64,000 nt of DNA from JACVRW01 sp963813495 (GTDB taxonomy: Bacteria; Actinomycetota; Thermoleophilia; Solirubrobacterales; Thermoleophilaceae), in the NCBI GenBank assembly GCA_963813495.1, contig CAWEZC010000001.1:1-64000 (forward strand), written 5' to 3'. The notes beneath the pieces are model-generated. The model saw nothing but the letters and a program-made list of their open reading frames with translations. It did no database searches and was not told the origin of the DNA. Each line of letters begins with the position of its first letter. Within the stretch, counting starts at the first letter, position 1. This document shows positions 30,432 through 38,535 of this stretch, piece by piece. A program made the position numbers and the translations under genes.

Positions 30432-31867
30432 GCGACGCCGACCTCGACGCCCCGAAAGCGCGCGGGGGCCGAGCCGTGCGAGACCCGCATCACCTGACCC
30501 GGCTCGCCCTTGCCGCAATCGAGCAGCGACACGAGTCCCCACTCCGACTCCGAGCAGACGGCGTCGCAGCCCTGCCAGAACTGCGGAGTGACGCCGGCAT
30601 AGCTCGGGTTGCGCAGCATGCGGCCGCGCCGGCCACGGCGGATCTCCCACGCTGCCTCGCCCTCGAACTGGAAATGCAGCCGGCGGTCGTCGATGGACCA
30701 GGAGCGATTGGTCTCGACCAGGATGCCGTCCTCGGTGTCGGCGATCAGATCGTCGAGCGTGCCCGCGTCGCCTGGCTCGAGGTTCACATTGGTCATCCGC
30801 ACGATCGGCTGGCGGGCGAAGCCGTCGGCGCGCATGCAGCCGGCGGAGCGCTCCAGCCCGATCTCGGCGGCCGTCTCTCGGGAGGAGAGAAAGCCGGCCA
30901 GCACCCCGTCGCTCACGATCTTCACGCGTTGGCCCTCCACGCCCTCGTCGTCCCAGCGGTAGCTGCCGAGCCCGCCGGCATTGGTGGCGTCGGCGACGAC
31001 GTTGACGTGCTTGGAGCCGAGGCGAAACGATCCGACGCCATCCGCCGGCACGAAGCTGGTGCCGGCGTAGGAGGCCTCGCGCCCCAGGACGCGGTCGAGC
31101 TCCACGGCGTGCCCCACGGACTCGTGAATCTGGAGACCGAGCTGCTCGCGCGCGAGTATCAGCGTGGTGCGCGAGGGCGGGCAGGGCGGGGCGGCCAGCA
31201 GGGCGGCGGCTTCCTCGGCCACGCGTGGTGCGGCGCCCACCAGGTCGAGTGCGAGGAACTGCTCGTAGCCTCCGCGGGTTACCTGCCCACCGTGCGAGGC
31301 TGGAAAGGAGCGCACCTGGCTGTCGTCGGGCCCGACGGCCACGGCTGCGATCCCACCGCCGCACTCGCTGATGTGCTGCTCACAGAGCGCGCCCTCGCTG
31401 GAGGCGAACAGCTTGGTCAGGCTCAGCGCCTGGAAGCTGGTCAGAGCAACGCCGACCTGGAGCTCAGCCCGCAGGAGGGCGTCGGCCTCCGTGAGCCGCT
31501 CCAGCTTCTCCTCCAGCGGAACCTCGAAAGGATCGCGCTCGGCGGGGCTCTCCCAGCTGCCCTGGGCAGGGGGTTCGGGGGCCAGCGGCACAGCCTTCGA
31601 GGCCGACGGCTGGGCCCGGGCTATCGCCAGCGCGCGCCTCAGGGCGGCCTCCGCGTGGCGGCGGTCGGTCTCGCGCGTGGCGGCAAAGCCCCAGGCGCCT
31701 CCCACGCGCACCCGCACACCGATGCCCTCGCTTTGCGAGCTGTCGAGCCCGGCCAGCTCGCCGTTGCGGGTGGCCACTCCCTCGGCCCGCGTGCTCACGT
31801 AGCGCGCGTCCGCGTATTCGGCCTTCGAGGCGGCCGAGTCCATCAGCTGACGGAGCAGGTCGTGCAC
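30428..31867 (-). CDS. tldD: TldD-type zinc metalloprotease
   Basis: A 479-residue protein carrying the zinc-binding HExxxH motif in GLQIHESVGHAVELDRVLG, characteristic of TldD, with the third ligand expected near DCGKGEPGQ at the C-terminus. An N-terminal TldD domain (about 20-110, RNGELAGLDSSQSEGIGVRV) and GFLSSRETAAEIGLERSAG-type sequence agree with the family. It starts with GTG. TldD and TldE together are known to mature ribosomally made peptides such as microcins in proteobacteria, and in actinobacteria they are usually housekeeping. The MEDS-type gene on the same strand ends upstream at 31911. Confidence 0.92.
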   Translation of the reverse strand: MHDLLRQLMDSAASKAEYADARYVSTRAEGVATRNGELAGLDSSQSEGIGVRVRVGGAWGFAATRETDRRHAEAALRRALAIARAQPSASKAVPLAPEPPAQGSWESPAERDPFEVPLEEKLERLTEADALLRAELQVGVALTSFQALSLTKLFASSEGALCEQHISECGGGIAAVAVGPDDSQVRSFPASHGGQVTRGGYEQFLALDLVGAAPRVAEEAAALLAAPPCPPSRTTLILAREQLGLQIHESVGHAVELDRVLGREASYAGTSFVPADGVGSFRLGSKHVNVVADATNAGGLGSYRWDDEGVEGQRVKIVSDGVLAGFLSSRETAAEIGLERSAGCMRADGFARQPIVRMTNVNLEPGDAGTLDDLIADTEDGILVETNRSWSIDDRRLHFQFEGEAAWEIRRGRRGRMLRNPSYAGVTPQFWQGCDAVCSESEWGLVSLLDCGKGEPGQVMRVSHGSAPARFRGVEVGVA

Positions 31868-31910
31868 CCCGCGAGCCTACCCCGGAGAATCCGGGATCCG
31901 CCATCGATCC

Positions 31911-32891
31911 TCAGCGGCCAGGCTGCTCGGCGCCTTGCGCCCGCTTCACGAACAGCGTCACCAGGGTCTCGCCCTGACGCCGGGCGATGTCGACGGCATC
32001 GCAGGTGAGCCGGGCAATCGGCAGGCCCCAGCCGCCGGCGGCGGCATCGTCGGGGGGCACCCAGCCGGTCAGCGGGTCCGCCACACCGGGGCCGGCGTCC
32101 GAGACCTGGCAGATCAGCTCGCCGCCCTCGCCCCAGAGCCGGCAGCGCACGGGCGGAGCTCCGTGCAGCTCGGCGTTGGTCGCGATCTCCTGCACCGCCA
32201 GCACCACGTCGTCGATGCGCTCTGCGGGTACCTCGAGGCGCCGGGCGTGCCGGTCTACCGCCGCGCGCAGCTCGGTCCAGGAAAGCGGCAGCTCGACCGC
32301 CGAGTCAGGGGCTGTCGGCGGCGGCCCGGGAGCGTACTCCCGTGTGGGCACGAACTCCGGAGAGGAGACCGCGGCTCCGTCCTCGATCCTCGCGGGATGG
32401 GTGCAGGCTGCGTGGCCGAGAACGGAGCCGGGGACCAAAAGGGCGTCGTAGAGGCAAACGAGGCGTAGCCGCGCCTCGTCCAGCGCAAGGTTGACCACCG
32501 ACTCGAAGGCGGCCCACTCGCGGGCCGAGGCCGCCGAGCCATCCCAAGCCGGCTCGTGCAGGACGCGCAGCACCCCGCCCGGAGGCGCATCGGCGGTCAG
32601 GCGGTGCAGCTCCTGCAGCCGCTCGTAGGGCCGTGGGCACCAGGCGTCCGAAGCGTGCCTCTCCACGAGTCCGGCGTCCGGGCCCAGGGTCTGGCTCAGC
32701 ACGTCGAGGCTCGGACGCGATGCGACGATGAGCACGGGGTCGCCGACCTCGAGCCCGCCGCGCAGGAACGCCGCCGCGGCGCTCACCAGCTGGTCCCGGG
32801 AGCGATAGATCAGCGCCTGATGCGTGAGCGCCTCGGACGCGGGCGGGGTCTCTCCCGAGCCTCCCGCCGCGATCCCGGGGGCCGTCGGCAC
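31911..32891 (-). CDS. MEDS domain plus HATPase_c anti-sigma-type protein
   Basis: A 326-residue cytoplasmic protein with two domains. Residues about 22-175 are a MEDS (DcmR-type sensory) domain: HQALIYRSRDQLVSAAAAFL, VGDPVLIVASRP and EAWDGSAASAREW-type sequence. Residues about 200-320 are a HATPase_c kinase: VVLAVQEIATNAELHG (N-box), CQVSDAGPGVADPLTG (G1) and GGWGLPIARLTCD (G2). Proteins of this layout are found in actinobacterial sigma-factor regulatory networks, where the sensory domain controls binding or phosphorylation of a STAS protein. A partner is not seen next to it. It lies between tldD and a small basic protein gene on the same strand. Confidence 0.9.
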   Translation of the reverse strand: MPTAPGIAAGGSGETPPASEALTHQALIYRSRDQLVSAAAAFLRGGLEVGDPVLIVASRPSLDVLSQTLGPDAGLVERHASDAWCPRPYERLQELHRLTADAPPGGVLRVLHEPAWDGSAASAREWAAFESVVNLALDEARLRLVCLYDALLVPGSVLGHAACTHPARIEDGAAVSSPEFVPTREYAPGPPPTAPDSAVELPLSWTELRAAVDRHARRLEVPAERIDDVVLAVQEIATNAELHGAPPVRCRLWGEGGELICQVSDAGPGVADPLTGWVPPDDAAAGGWGLPIARLTCDAVDIARRQGETLVTLFVKRAQGAEQPGR

Positions 32892-32896
32892 CGCTG

Positions 32897-33088
32897 CTAG
32901 CGCCCCGCGGCGAGGCGCCGGCCCAGGAAGGCGAAGCGCGCGCCGGCGGGGCGCGGCAGCAGCGCGGGCAGGCGGCGCCTGCGACGGCGCCCAGCGACTC
33001 GCCGTGGCTGGCGCTCCATGCGCCGATAGCTGCTCTCACCCGAATGGAACTGCTGTGCGGCATAGGCCAGGGGCAGGGCGGAATTCAT
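32897..33088 (-). CDS. Small basic protein of unknown function
   Basis: A 63-residue Arg-rich peptide beginning MNSALPLAYAAQQFHSGESS, with a dense basic stretch RRMERQPRRVAGRRRRRRLP. A good ribosome-binding site (GGAGGT) is 5 bases upstream of the ATG, which is the main evidence that it is real. The next gene on the strand, the MEDS-HATPase protein, begins 5 bases after its stop, so the two are an operon. No family is recognised; nucleic-acid binding is possible from composition only. Confidence 0.55.
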   Translation of the reverse strand: MNSALPLAYAAQQFHSGESSYRRMERQPRRVAGRRRRRRLPALLPRPAGARFAFLGRRLAAGR

Positions 33089-33212
33089 GCGAGACCTCCA
33101 GGGGGTGTACAGGGGGTGTACGCCAGGAAGCGTCCCGCTTTGGGGAGCCGGTGTGTGAGGGGTACGTCACAGAGCGCACTAGCCGCCGGTGGCGACCGGG
33201 GCACCGCGCGGG

Positions 33213-33527
33213 CTAAGGCACGTTGGGGTTGACGTCCGGATCCGGCGCCGGCTGATCGTCGTGCACGCCGTGCTCGAGGTGAGGCGGCTCGGGGTTCGGG
33301 CCGTCGAACTCGTTGGGGGGATCGGGCACCTCGCTGTCGGCCAACGGGCGATCGACGCCCGCCCGCCTCAGCCGCAGCGATTTCCAGCACTCGTCGAGCT
33401 CCCGCTGCACCGAATGCAGCCGCTGGTGCTCGGTGTCGGTGAGGCCGCCGGATTCGCTGGCCCGCCAGAGGTGGTGCTCCTCTTCCACGAGGCTTTCTAT
33501 GCGGTTGAGGACCGGCTGTTCATCCAT
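33213..33527 (-). CDS. DUF2630 family protein
   Basis: A 104-residue protein. Its first 75 residues match DUF2630: RIESLVEEEHHLWRASESGG, LTDTEHQRLHSVQRELDECWKSLRLRRA. The rest is a Pro- and Asp-rich tail (NEFDGPNPEPPHLEHG). The conserved helical pair LVEEEHxLW and ELDxCWxLLRxRRA is typical of this small actinobacterial family of unknown function. Its 5' end overlaps the 3' end of the PucR-like gene by 8 bases, so they are co-transcribed. Confidence 0.88.
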   Translation of the reverse strand: MDEQPVLNRIESLVEEEHHLWRASESGGLTDTEHQRLHSVQRELDECWKSLRLRRAGVDRPLADSEVPDPPNEFDGPNPEPPHLEHGVHDDQPAPDPDVNPNVP

Positions 33528-34710
33528 GGTCGACGAGCCTAGCTCGTAGCGCCAGCTCGAGCTCGAAGCGCGCCTCCGGATCGTCGAGCTGGTCGCCCAG
33601 TAGCTCGCGCAGGCGCGCGAGCCGGTAGCGAGCCGTCTGCGGGTGCACGTTCAGCGACGCGGCCATGGCGGCGGCGTTGCCCTGCCGGCGCACGTAGGCC
33701 AATGCGGTCTCCTCCATCCGGGTGCGGGCCTTGGGGGTGAGCTCCTCGAAGGCGGCCAGCCGTCGCCGCGCGATCCGCTCCACCAGGCGCGGATTCTCGT
33801 AGAGCAGGAGATCGCTGAGGCGGTCGTCGGCCCGCACCGGACCACCGGCCTCGATCGCCCGGTCCCCGAAGGCGCGCAGCGCGCTGCGCGCAAGCGCCCA
33901 CGATTCGGCCAGCTCGTCCAGCGGCCCGCCGGGACCCAGCGCGGCGCCGGTGCCTTCGGCGGCCTTGATGATCTGCGCGACGCGCCCCGGCCCGTCCGGG
34001 TCGGGCAGCACGGCACAGCCGAGGTTGCTCACGGAGGCGCTCAACGCATCCGGCGGCAGGCGCCGGGCGACCCGGTCGAGAGCTTCCTGGGGGCAGGCCA
34101 GTGCGGCAGCGCTGCGGGGCAGCCGCCAGCCCGCGCGCTGCGCCGCGGCTCGCAGCTCGGCGTCCTCGGCCGGCGGTGTCTCGCGCAGCAGGAGCGCGAT
34201 CAGCTCACGGCGGCGGCGCTGGCGCTCCCCCTCGCGTTCCGAGCGCGCCTCGGCGTAGCCCTCCACCGAGTCGGCGGACAGCTCCTCGATGTACGCGAAG
34301 ATCGATTCGGCCAGCGTGCTCAGCACCTCCGCATCGAGCTCGGCCCGGCGGCCGGCGTCGGCCAGGCGGCGCCACGCCACGCGCGCGCCGACCCGGTACG
34401 CCGACTGGAGCGCATCGAGGGTTCGGCCCTGGCGCAGCTCGCCGCGCCCGAGGGTCACGTACACGTCGCGCCCTGGCTCGCGCCCGGCGTCGGGGTCGCG
34501 AATCAGGGCCACGAACTGGCGCAGCGCCTCGGTGACGCCGGTGCGTACCCCGCGCCCGAAGGCCCCCTCGAAGGGACGGGCGTACTCGGGCACCTCGCGC
34601 GCGATCGTGGTCAGGATCGCGGTCGTCACGTCCGACAGCTCGGGCTCGATCACGTCGGCCACCTCGGCGGGGAGGTTTCGCCACGGCTCGGTGTTGGCAG
34701 TTCTTGTCAC
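33520..34710 (-). CDS. PucR-family transcriptional regulator
   Basis: A 396-residue regulator. The C-terminal HTH (about residues 340-390) reads AYVRRQGNAAAMAASLNVHPQTARYRLARLRELLG, the PucR/CdaR signature (HxxTxRYRLxRLxxLLG). The N-terminal region (DVIEPELSDVTTAILTTIAREVPEYARPFEGAFGRGV) and the mid-part with the GGDEF-like fold are as in PucR. It is divergent from the desaturase gene with 77 bases between, and it is the likely regulator of the desaturase (inference). The DUF2630 gene overlaps its end. No effector can be predicted. Confidence 0.9.
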   Translation of the reverse strand: MTRTANTEPWRNLPAEVADVIEPELSDVTTAILTTIAREVPEYARPFEGAFGRGVRTGVTEALRQFVALIRDPDAGREPGRDVYVTLGRGELRQGRTLDALQSAYRVGARVAWRRLADAGRRAELDAEVLSTLAESIFAYIEELSADSVEGYAEARSEREGERQRRRRELIALLLRETPPAEDAELRAAAQRAGWRLPRSAAALACPQEALDRVARRLPPDALSASVSNLGCAVLPDPDGPGRVAQIIKAAEGTGAALGPGGPLDELAESWALARSALRAFGDRAIEAGGPVRADDRLSDLLLYENPRLVERIARRRLAAFEELTPKARTRMEETALAYVRRQGNAAAMAASLNVHPQTARYRLARLRELLGDQLDDPEARFELELALRARLVDHG

Positions 34711-34787
34711 TCAAGTGCGCAAAACAACCGGGAAAGCTGCGTCCGAAACCCTAGTACACACGAGGGTTCCTACATATCGTCCATTCA

Positions 34788-35714
34788 ATGACCCGGATCG
34801 AGAAGCAAGTCAACCTCGGGGCCGTCGTGCTGCCCTTCGCCGCCACCCTTGCCGCCATCGTGCTGCTCTGGAACAGCGCGGTCTCAGCCACGGACCTCGC
34901 CATTCTGGCCGTCATGTACGTGCTCACCGGCCTCGGTGTCACGGTCGGCTTCCATCGCCTGCTGACCCATCGCTCGTTCCAGGTCGCCAAGCCGGTCGAG
35001 TACACCTTCGCGGTGCTCGGCTCGATGGCCGTGCAGGGCCCCGTGATCAACTGGGTCGCCGACCACCGCAAGCATCACGCGCACGCCGACGAGGAGGGCG
35101 ACCCGCACAGCCCTCATGTCGGGCACGGCGACGGGCCCTCAGGGGTTCTGCGGGGGCTCTGGCACGCCCACGTCGGCTGGCTGCTCGAGCATCAGGGTCA
35201 GGCCGGCCGCAAGTACGCCCGCGACCTCGCCGAGGACCGCGGAATGCGCCTCATCAACCGGCGCTTCCCAGCGCTGGTGCTGCTCAGCCTGCTCGTTCCC
35301 GCGCTCGCCGGATGGGCGCTCACCGGCACGCTCGCCGGGGCCGCCACCGGCCTCCTGTGGGGCGGGCTCGTGCGCATCTTCCTGGTCCATCACGTGACCT
35401 GGAGCGTCAACTCGGTGTGCCATTTCCTCGGTAACCGGCGCTTTGAGACCGACGATCAGTCGACGAACGTCTTTTGGCTGGCGCTGCCCTCCTTCGGCGA
35501 GTCCTGGCACCACAACCATCATGCCTTCCCGCGCTCGGCCGCCCACGGCCTGCGCCGCTGGGAGCTCGATCCCTCCGCGCTCGTGATCACGGCACTGGAG
35601 AAGCTGGGAGTGGCCAGGAACGTGGTGCGCATCTCGCCGGAGCGCCAGGACGAGCGCGAGCGCGGGGCCGCACCGCAGCGCCGGGCGGCACCGGTGGAGA
35701 GCGGCGTCTCCTGA
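34788..35714 (+). CDS. Membrane fatty-acid (acyl-CoA/acyl-lipid) desaturase
   Basis: A 308-residue integral membrane di-iron enzyme. The three His boxes are HRLLTH (about 58-63), HRKHHAH (about 91-97) and HHNHHAF (about 243-249), the last two being HxxHH types. Hydrophobic helices flank them (LAAIVLLWNSAVSATDLAILAV, LVLLSLLVPALAGWALTG). It introduces a cis double bond, probably delta-9, into saturated acyl chains. A putative regulator, the PucR-type gene, is divergent. Acyl-CoA versus acyl-ACP substrate cannot be told from sequence. Confidence 0.92.
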   Translation: MTRIEKQVNLGAVVLPFAATLAAIVLLWNSAVSATDLAILAVMYVLTGLGVTVGFHRLLTHRSFQVAKPVEYTFAVLGSMAVQGPVINWVADHRKHHAHADEEGDPHSPHVGHGDGPSGVLRGLWHAHVGWLLEHQGQAGRKYARDLAEDRGMRLINRRFPALVLLSLLVPALAGWALTGTLAGAATGLLWGGLVRIFLVHHVTWSVNSVCHFLGNRRFETDDQSTNVFWLALPSFGESWHHNHHAFPRSAAHGLRRWELDPSALVITALEKLGVARNVVRISPERQDERERGAAPQRRAAPVESGVS

Positions 35715-35718
35715 GGCG

Positions 35719-36263
35719 TCAGGACTCGGGACGAACCCCGGCACGGCTCGCAGCCGTCGCCTTGCGGCCGGCGGCGGGAACGATGCGCGCCACGGCGCCG
35801 AGACCGGTCGCCGGCATGTTGTGGTAGATGCATTCGTAGCCGCCCGGGGGGACCAAATAGGTCTCGTGCCAGATGCCGACGTCGCCGCTTGACCCAACCC
35901 GCTTGTTGAAATCCACCCAGGCGGGCCAATGGGCGGCGTCGCGGTTGCGCGCATAGCTTTCCAGCTGCTCGAAGGAGCGCCAGTACTGGACCAGCGTCGG
36001 TTGGCGCAGCCCGCCGAAGTAACTGCTGGCACCCAGGAAGCCGGATTCGGGCCTCTGCTCGAGCTCACGGATCATCCTCGACATCGCGGAGGGGATGGGC
36101 GCCCACTTCCATACCTCCAGAGCTTGTTGATCCGCATGCCGATCAGGAAGACGACGAAGCGACCCTCGATCTCGGCCGTCACCCGCCGGCGAATGATCTC
36201 GCCCCTGCGATGCCCTTTCGACTCGACCGTCTCCGTATACACGATCGGCTGTCCGTGGGACAA
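35719..36263 (-). pseudogene. DUF4188 family gene, frameshifted
   Basis: The two halves of a DUF4188 (monooxygenase-like) protein lie in different frames of the minus strand. The N-terminal part starts at TTG 36263 (MSHGQPIVYTETVESKG) and reaches VVFLIGMRINKLW; the remainder, EVWKWAPIPSAMSRMIRELEQ through YWRSFEQLESYARN, GDVGIWHETYLVPPGGYE and NMPATGLGAVARI, is in the next frame. In intact family members the join reads continuously as a KxWKVHKWxPV-type sequence. A single missing base at the TGGAGG stretch near 36117-36121 would account for the shift. It may be a true mutation or a homopolymer sequencing error. The gene is convergent with the desaturase gene. Confidence 0.7.
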
Positions 36264-36336
36264 GGGTTCCGCTGGACGGCGCCTGCTGCGCCCTCCTCAC
36301 CGCCCGGAAGAGCTCGCGCCTTGCGCGGCCCTCCGA

Positions 36337-36422
<86 letters not shown>

Positions 36423-36499
36423 GTAGGGCGCTGAGTATAGAGCCGGCCCTGCCGTTTCCCGCCCGGCGCTTGATGCCGTCCGATAGCCGGGGTAGTCTG

Positions 36500-36513
36500 C
36501 GAACACATGTTCG
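36500..36513. promoter_or_regulatory. LexA (SOS) box
   Basis: CGAACACATGTTCG is a perfect match to the Gram-positive/actinobacterial SOS consensus (CGAAC-N4-GTTCG) and is a perfect palindrome apart from its centre. It lies 38 bases upstream of the lexA ATG, consistent with lexA autoregulation. Confidence 0.93.
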
Positions 36514-36550
36514 GATCAGGCAATCGAGACGGCTTCGCAGGGGGGCTTTG

Positions 36551-37165
36551 ATGGTCGAGCTGAACCTCACCAAACGTCAGCAGGAGATCTTCGACTTCGT
36601 CAAGAGCTATCGCGCGGACCATGGCTACCCGCCCACCGTCCGCGACATCGGCAAGGCGATTGGGCTCACGTCCTCGTCCACGGTGCATGCACACCTGGCC
36701 AACCTCGAGAAGCTCGGGCTGCTGCGCCGCGATCCCACCAAGCCGCGGGCCATAGAGGTGCTGGTGGACAGGGCCAGGTCCGCTGTCACGTCAACCGGCC
36801 TGCCGCTGGTCGGGCAGGTGGCCGCCGGCCAGCCTCTGCTGGCCGAGCAGAACATCGAGGAGTACGTCACGGTGCCGCCGATCGCGGGCGGCGACGAGGG
36901 CGAGTTCGTGCTGCGCGTGAAGGGCGACTCGATGATCAACGCCGGGATCTTCGAGGGCGACTACGTCGTCGTTCGCCCGCAGGAGACGGCCACTGACGGC
37001 GAGATCGTCGTCGCGCTGGTGGGGGAGGAGGCAACGGTCAAGCGCTTCTACAGGGAGAAGGACCACGTTCGCCTGCAGCCCGAGAACGACGCACTCGAGC
37101 CCATCCTCAGCCGCGACGTGAAGCTGCTCGGCCGCGTGGTGGGCGTCTGCCGGAGGATGGCATGA
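36551..37165 (+). CDS. lexA: SOS repressor LexA
   Basis: A 204-residue repressor. The N-terminal winged HTH is LTKRQQEIFDFVKSYRADHGYPPTVRDIGKAIGLTSSSTVHAHLANLEKLG; the self-cleavage site Ala-Gly lies in GQVAAGQPLLAEQN; the catalytic Ser is in GDSMINAGIFEGD and the catalytic Lys in EEATVKRFYRE. It represses DNA-damage genes and is cleaved when RecA is activated. The ATG at 36551 starts MVELNLTKRQ, and an SOS box precedes it. Its stop overlaps the next gene (ATGA). Confidence 0.97.
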   Translation: MVELNLTKRQQEIFDFVKSYRADHGYPPTVRDIGKAIGLTSSSTVHAHLANLEKLGLLRRDPTKPRAIEVLVDRARSAVTSTGLPLVGQVAAGQPLLAEQNIEEYVTVPPIAGGDEGEFVLRVKGDSMINAGIFEGDYVVVRPQETATDGEIVVALVGEEATVKRFYREKDHVRLQPENDALEPILSRDVKLLGRVVGVCRRMA

Positions 37166-37380
37166 CCAGCGCACTGCTCGAACGCCCGGTCCGGCCGGCG
37201 GGGGAGACTGCAAAGCGGGGTCGATCGCCGGGCGGCGGGATGACGCTGGAGGAGCGGCTGCAGGGGGTCTGGCGCTCGCTTCACGCCGACGGCGCCGCCG
37301 AGTGCCCGCTGTGCCGCGCGCGAATGACGCGCGTGGCCGGGGGCGGCGAATGCGGGAGCTGCGGGACCCGGCTCGGCTGA
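37162..37380 (+). CDS. Small zinc-ribbon protein coupled to lexA
   Basis: A 72-residue protein whose C-terminal half is a four-Cys ribbon: AECPLCRARMTRVAGGGECGSCGTRL (C-x2-C then C-x2-C). The N-terminus is basic. Its ATG overlaps the lexA stop codon (ATGA), so it is translationally coupled and under SOS control. No function is known. It could be a nucleic-acid-binding accessory. Confidence 0.8.
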   Translation: MTSALLERPVRPAGETAKRGRSPGGGMTLEERLQGVWRSLHADGAAECPLCRARMTRVAGGGECGSCGTRLG

Positions 37381-37383
37381 GGT

Positions 37384-37440
37384 GAAGCGAAGCGTCAGGG
37401 CTGCGCGGTCCGGATCGGGGCCGCGCAGCCCCTTCGCTTC
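37384..37440. terminator. Bidirectional terminator between the lexA operon and the minus-strand gene
   Basis: A nested hairpin: outer stem GAAGCGAAG (37384-37392) with CTTCGCTTC (37432-37440), inner stem GGGCTGCGCGG (37398-37408) with CCGCGCAGCCC (37421-37431). It lies between two convergent genes and would serve both strands. Confidence 0.8.
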
Positions 37441-37468
37441 GTAGGTCGCGCCCGGAGGGAGGTAGGCG

Positions 37469-37879
37469 CTACCAGATGTAGGTCTCGATGATCTTCGACA
37501 CTTGGTCCGCGGGCACCCGGCTGACCGTGACCTCCCAGGTCCGGCCGTCGATCGAGTTGCCCGCCGTGGCCGGGAAGCCCGCTTCGGTGAGCAGGCGGCG
37601 CACCACCACGGCACGCAGGATGCATTGGCGTCCCTGCCAGCGCACGGCGATTCCGAAGGAGCCGTCGTCGCTGGGCCACACCGTGAGCCTGTCGGGGCGG
37701 ATGGGAGCGAACGAGCCGGTGCCGGACGCGGGGGCGACGTCGCGGCCGAGCTCGTAGTCGCTTACTGCGATAGCGGGAGCAGCCGGCTCGGCCGGGTGCG
37801 AACCGAGGTTCTCTATGGCGGGAGCAGCCGGCTCGGCCGGGTGCGAAGCGACGTTCTCTAGGGCCTGAGGGGGCGGCAT
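37469..37879 (-). CDS. Hypothetical protein with tandem ENxxSHPAEPAAPAI repeat
   Basis: A 136-residue protein. Residues about 6-40 hold two near-identical 18-residue repeats (ENVASHPAEPAAPAI and ENLGSHPAEPAAPAI), matching a DNA duplication of GCGGGAGCAGCCGGCTCGG. The C-terminal 80 residues form a small alpha-beta domain (FGIAVRWQGRQCILRAVVVRRLLTEAG, TWEVTVSRVPADQVSKIIETYI). No family is recognised. The ATG starting MPPPQALENV has AAGGA upstream and is preferred to longer forms. It is convergent with the lexA operon. Confidence 0.55.
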   Translation of the reverse strand: MPPPQALENVASHPAEPAAPAIENLGSHPAEPAAPAIAVSDYELGRDVAPASGTGSFAPIRPDRLTVWPSDDGSFGIAVRWQGRQCILRAVVVRRLLTEAGFPATAGNSIDGRTWEVTVSRVPADQVSKIIETYIW

Positions 37880-38031
37880 CTCGTTCCTTGATCTCCTGAG
37901 TCCGTGAGGGTCGGAGTGTTCTTCGCACGATCTGGCTGATCGGACGACTCCATTCGCCCGTCGCCGACCACTTTCCGGTTTTCGCGGCGGTCTGTGTGAG
38001 TCGTTGGTCACAGAACCCGTGATGTCACGGG

Positions 38032-38060
38032 TCGACGCCGCGTGCATGCGCCCCTACCAT
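38032..38060 (+). promoter_or_regulatory. Promoter of rnpB
   Basis: TCGACG (38032-38037, 4 of 6 to TTGACA) and TACCAT (38055-38060, matching TAxxAT) are separated by 17 bases. The -10 hexamer ends 7 bases before the inferred 5' end of RNase P RNA. Confidence 0.55.
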
Positions 38061-38066
38061 TGACGT

Positions 38067-38451
38067 GCCGGCCAAGCAGCCGCGGGGAGGTCGGAGAGAC
38101 AACCGGCCCCTCGAGGAAAGTCCGGACACCGCAGGGCAGGGTGGTCGGGGGACCGACCCGGGGAAACCCGCGGGAAAGTGCCACAGAAACAAACCGCCCA
38201 AGCGCCGGGCCGCACGTGAGCCCGGTGCCGGCAAGGGTGAAAAGGTGCGGTAAGAGCGCACCGGCGTCGCGGCGACGCGGCGGCCAGGCAAACCCCACCC
38301 GGTGCAAGGCCAAGCAGGAGCGTCGACGCTGCCCGCCGAGCTCCAGGTAGGCCGCAGGGCCGTAAGGCTCCGTCCGGCGGCGGACCCTCTGGGACCGTCC
38401 GGCGGGCGAGATGGATGGCTGCTCACGACAGGATCCGGCTTAACGGTCGGC
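38067..38451 (+). ncRNA. rnpB: RNase P RNA (type A)
   Basis: The 385-nt RNA carries the conserved cores GAGGAAAGTCCGGAC near the 5' end and CACAGAAACAAACCG, AAGGGTGAAAAGGTGCGGTAAGAG and GGCAAACCCCACCCGG further along. Ends are set by P1: 5' GCCGGCC pairs with 3' GGTCGGC. It is the catalytic component of tRNA 5' maturation. The gene is flanked by a recognisable promoter and an intrinsic terminator. Exact ends may be off by a few bases. Confidence 0.95.
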
Positions 38452-38456
38452 TACGG

Positions 38457-38485
38457 AAAGGACCCCCGATCGGGGGTCCTTTCTA
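38457..38485 (+). terminator. Intrinsic terminator of rnpB
   Basis: AAAGGACCCCCGATCGGGGG is the left part of a perfectly self-complementary 26-bp sequence that ends in TCCTTT at 38482, followed by TCT. It lies 6 bases after the inferred rnpB 3' end. Confidence 0.9.
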
Positions 38486-38535
38486 CATTCGGGTTTGCGC
38501 CCCTCAGAAAGCGGCTAGGAACGAGAGGGGCGCAC

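Noticed and set aside
29076..31364. A 762-residue frame covering tldE and beyond
   Set aside because: The upstream part lies over tldD in another frame; only the GTG at 30431 gives the family N-terminus.
38302..38535. N-terminal extension of the zinc-ribbon gene into rnpB
   Set aside because: The region is RNase P RNA and its terminator; the protein starts at the ATG after the terminator.
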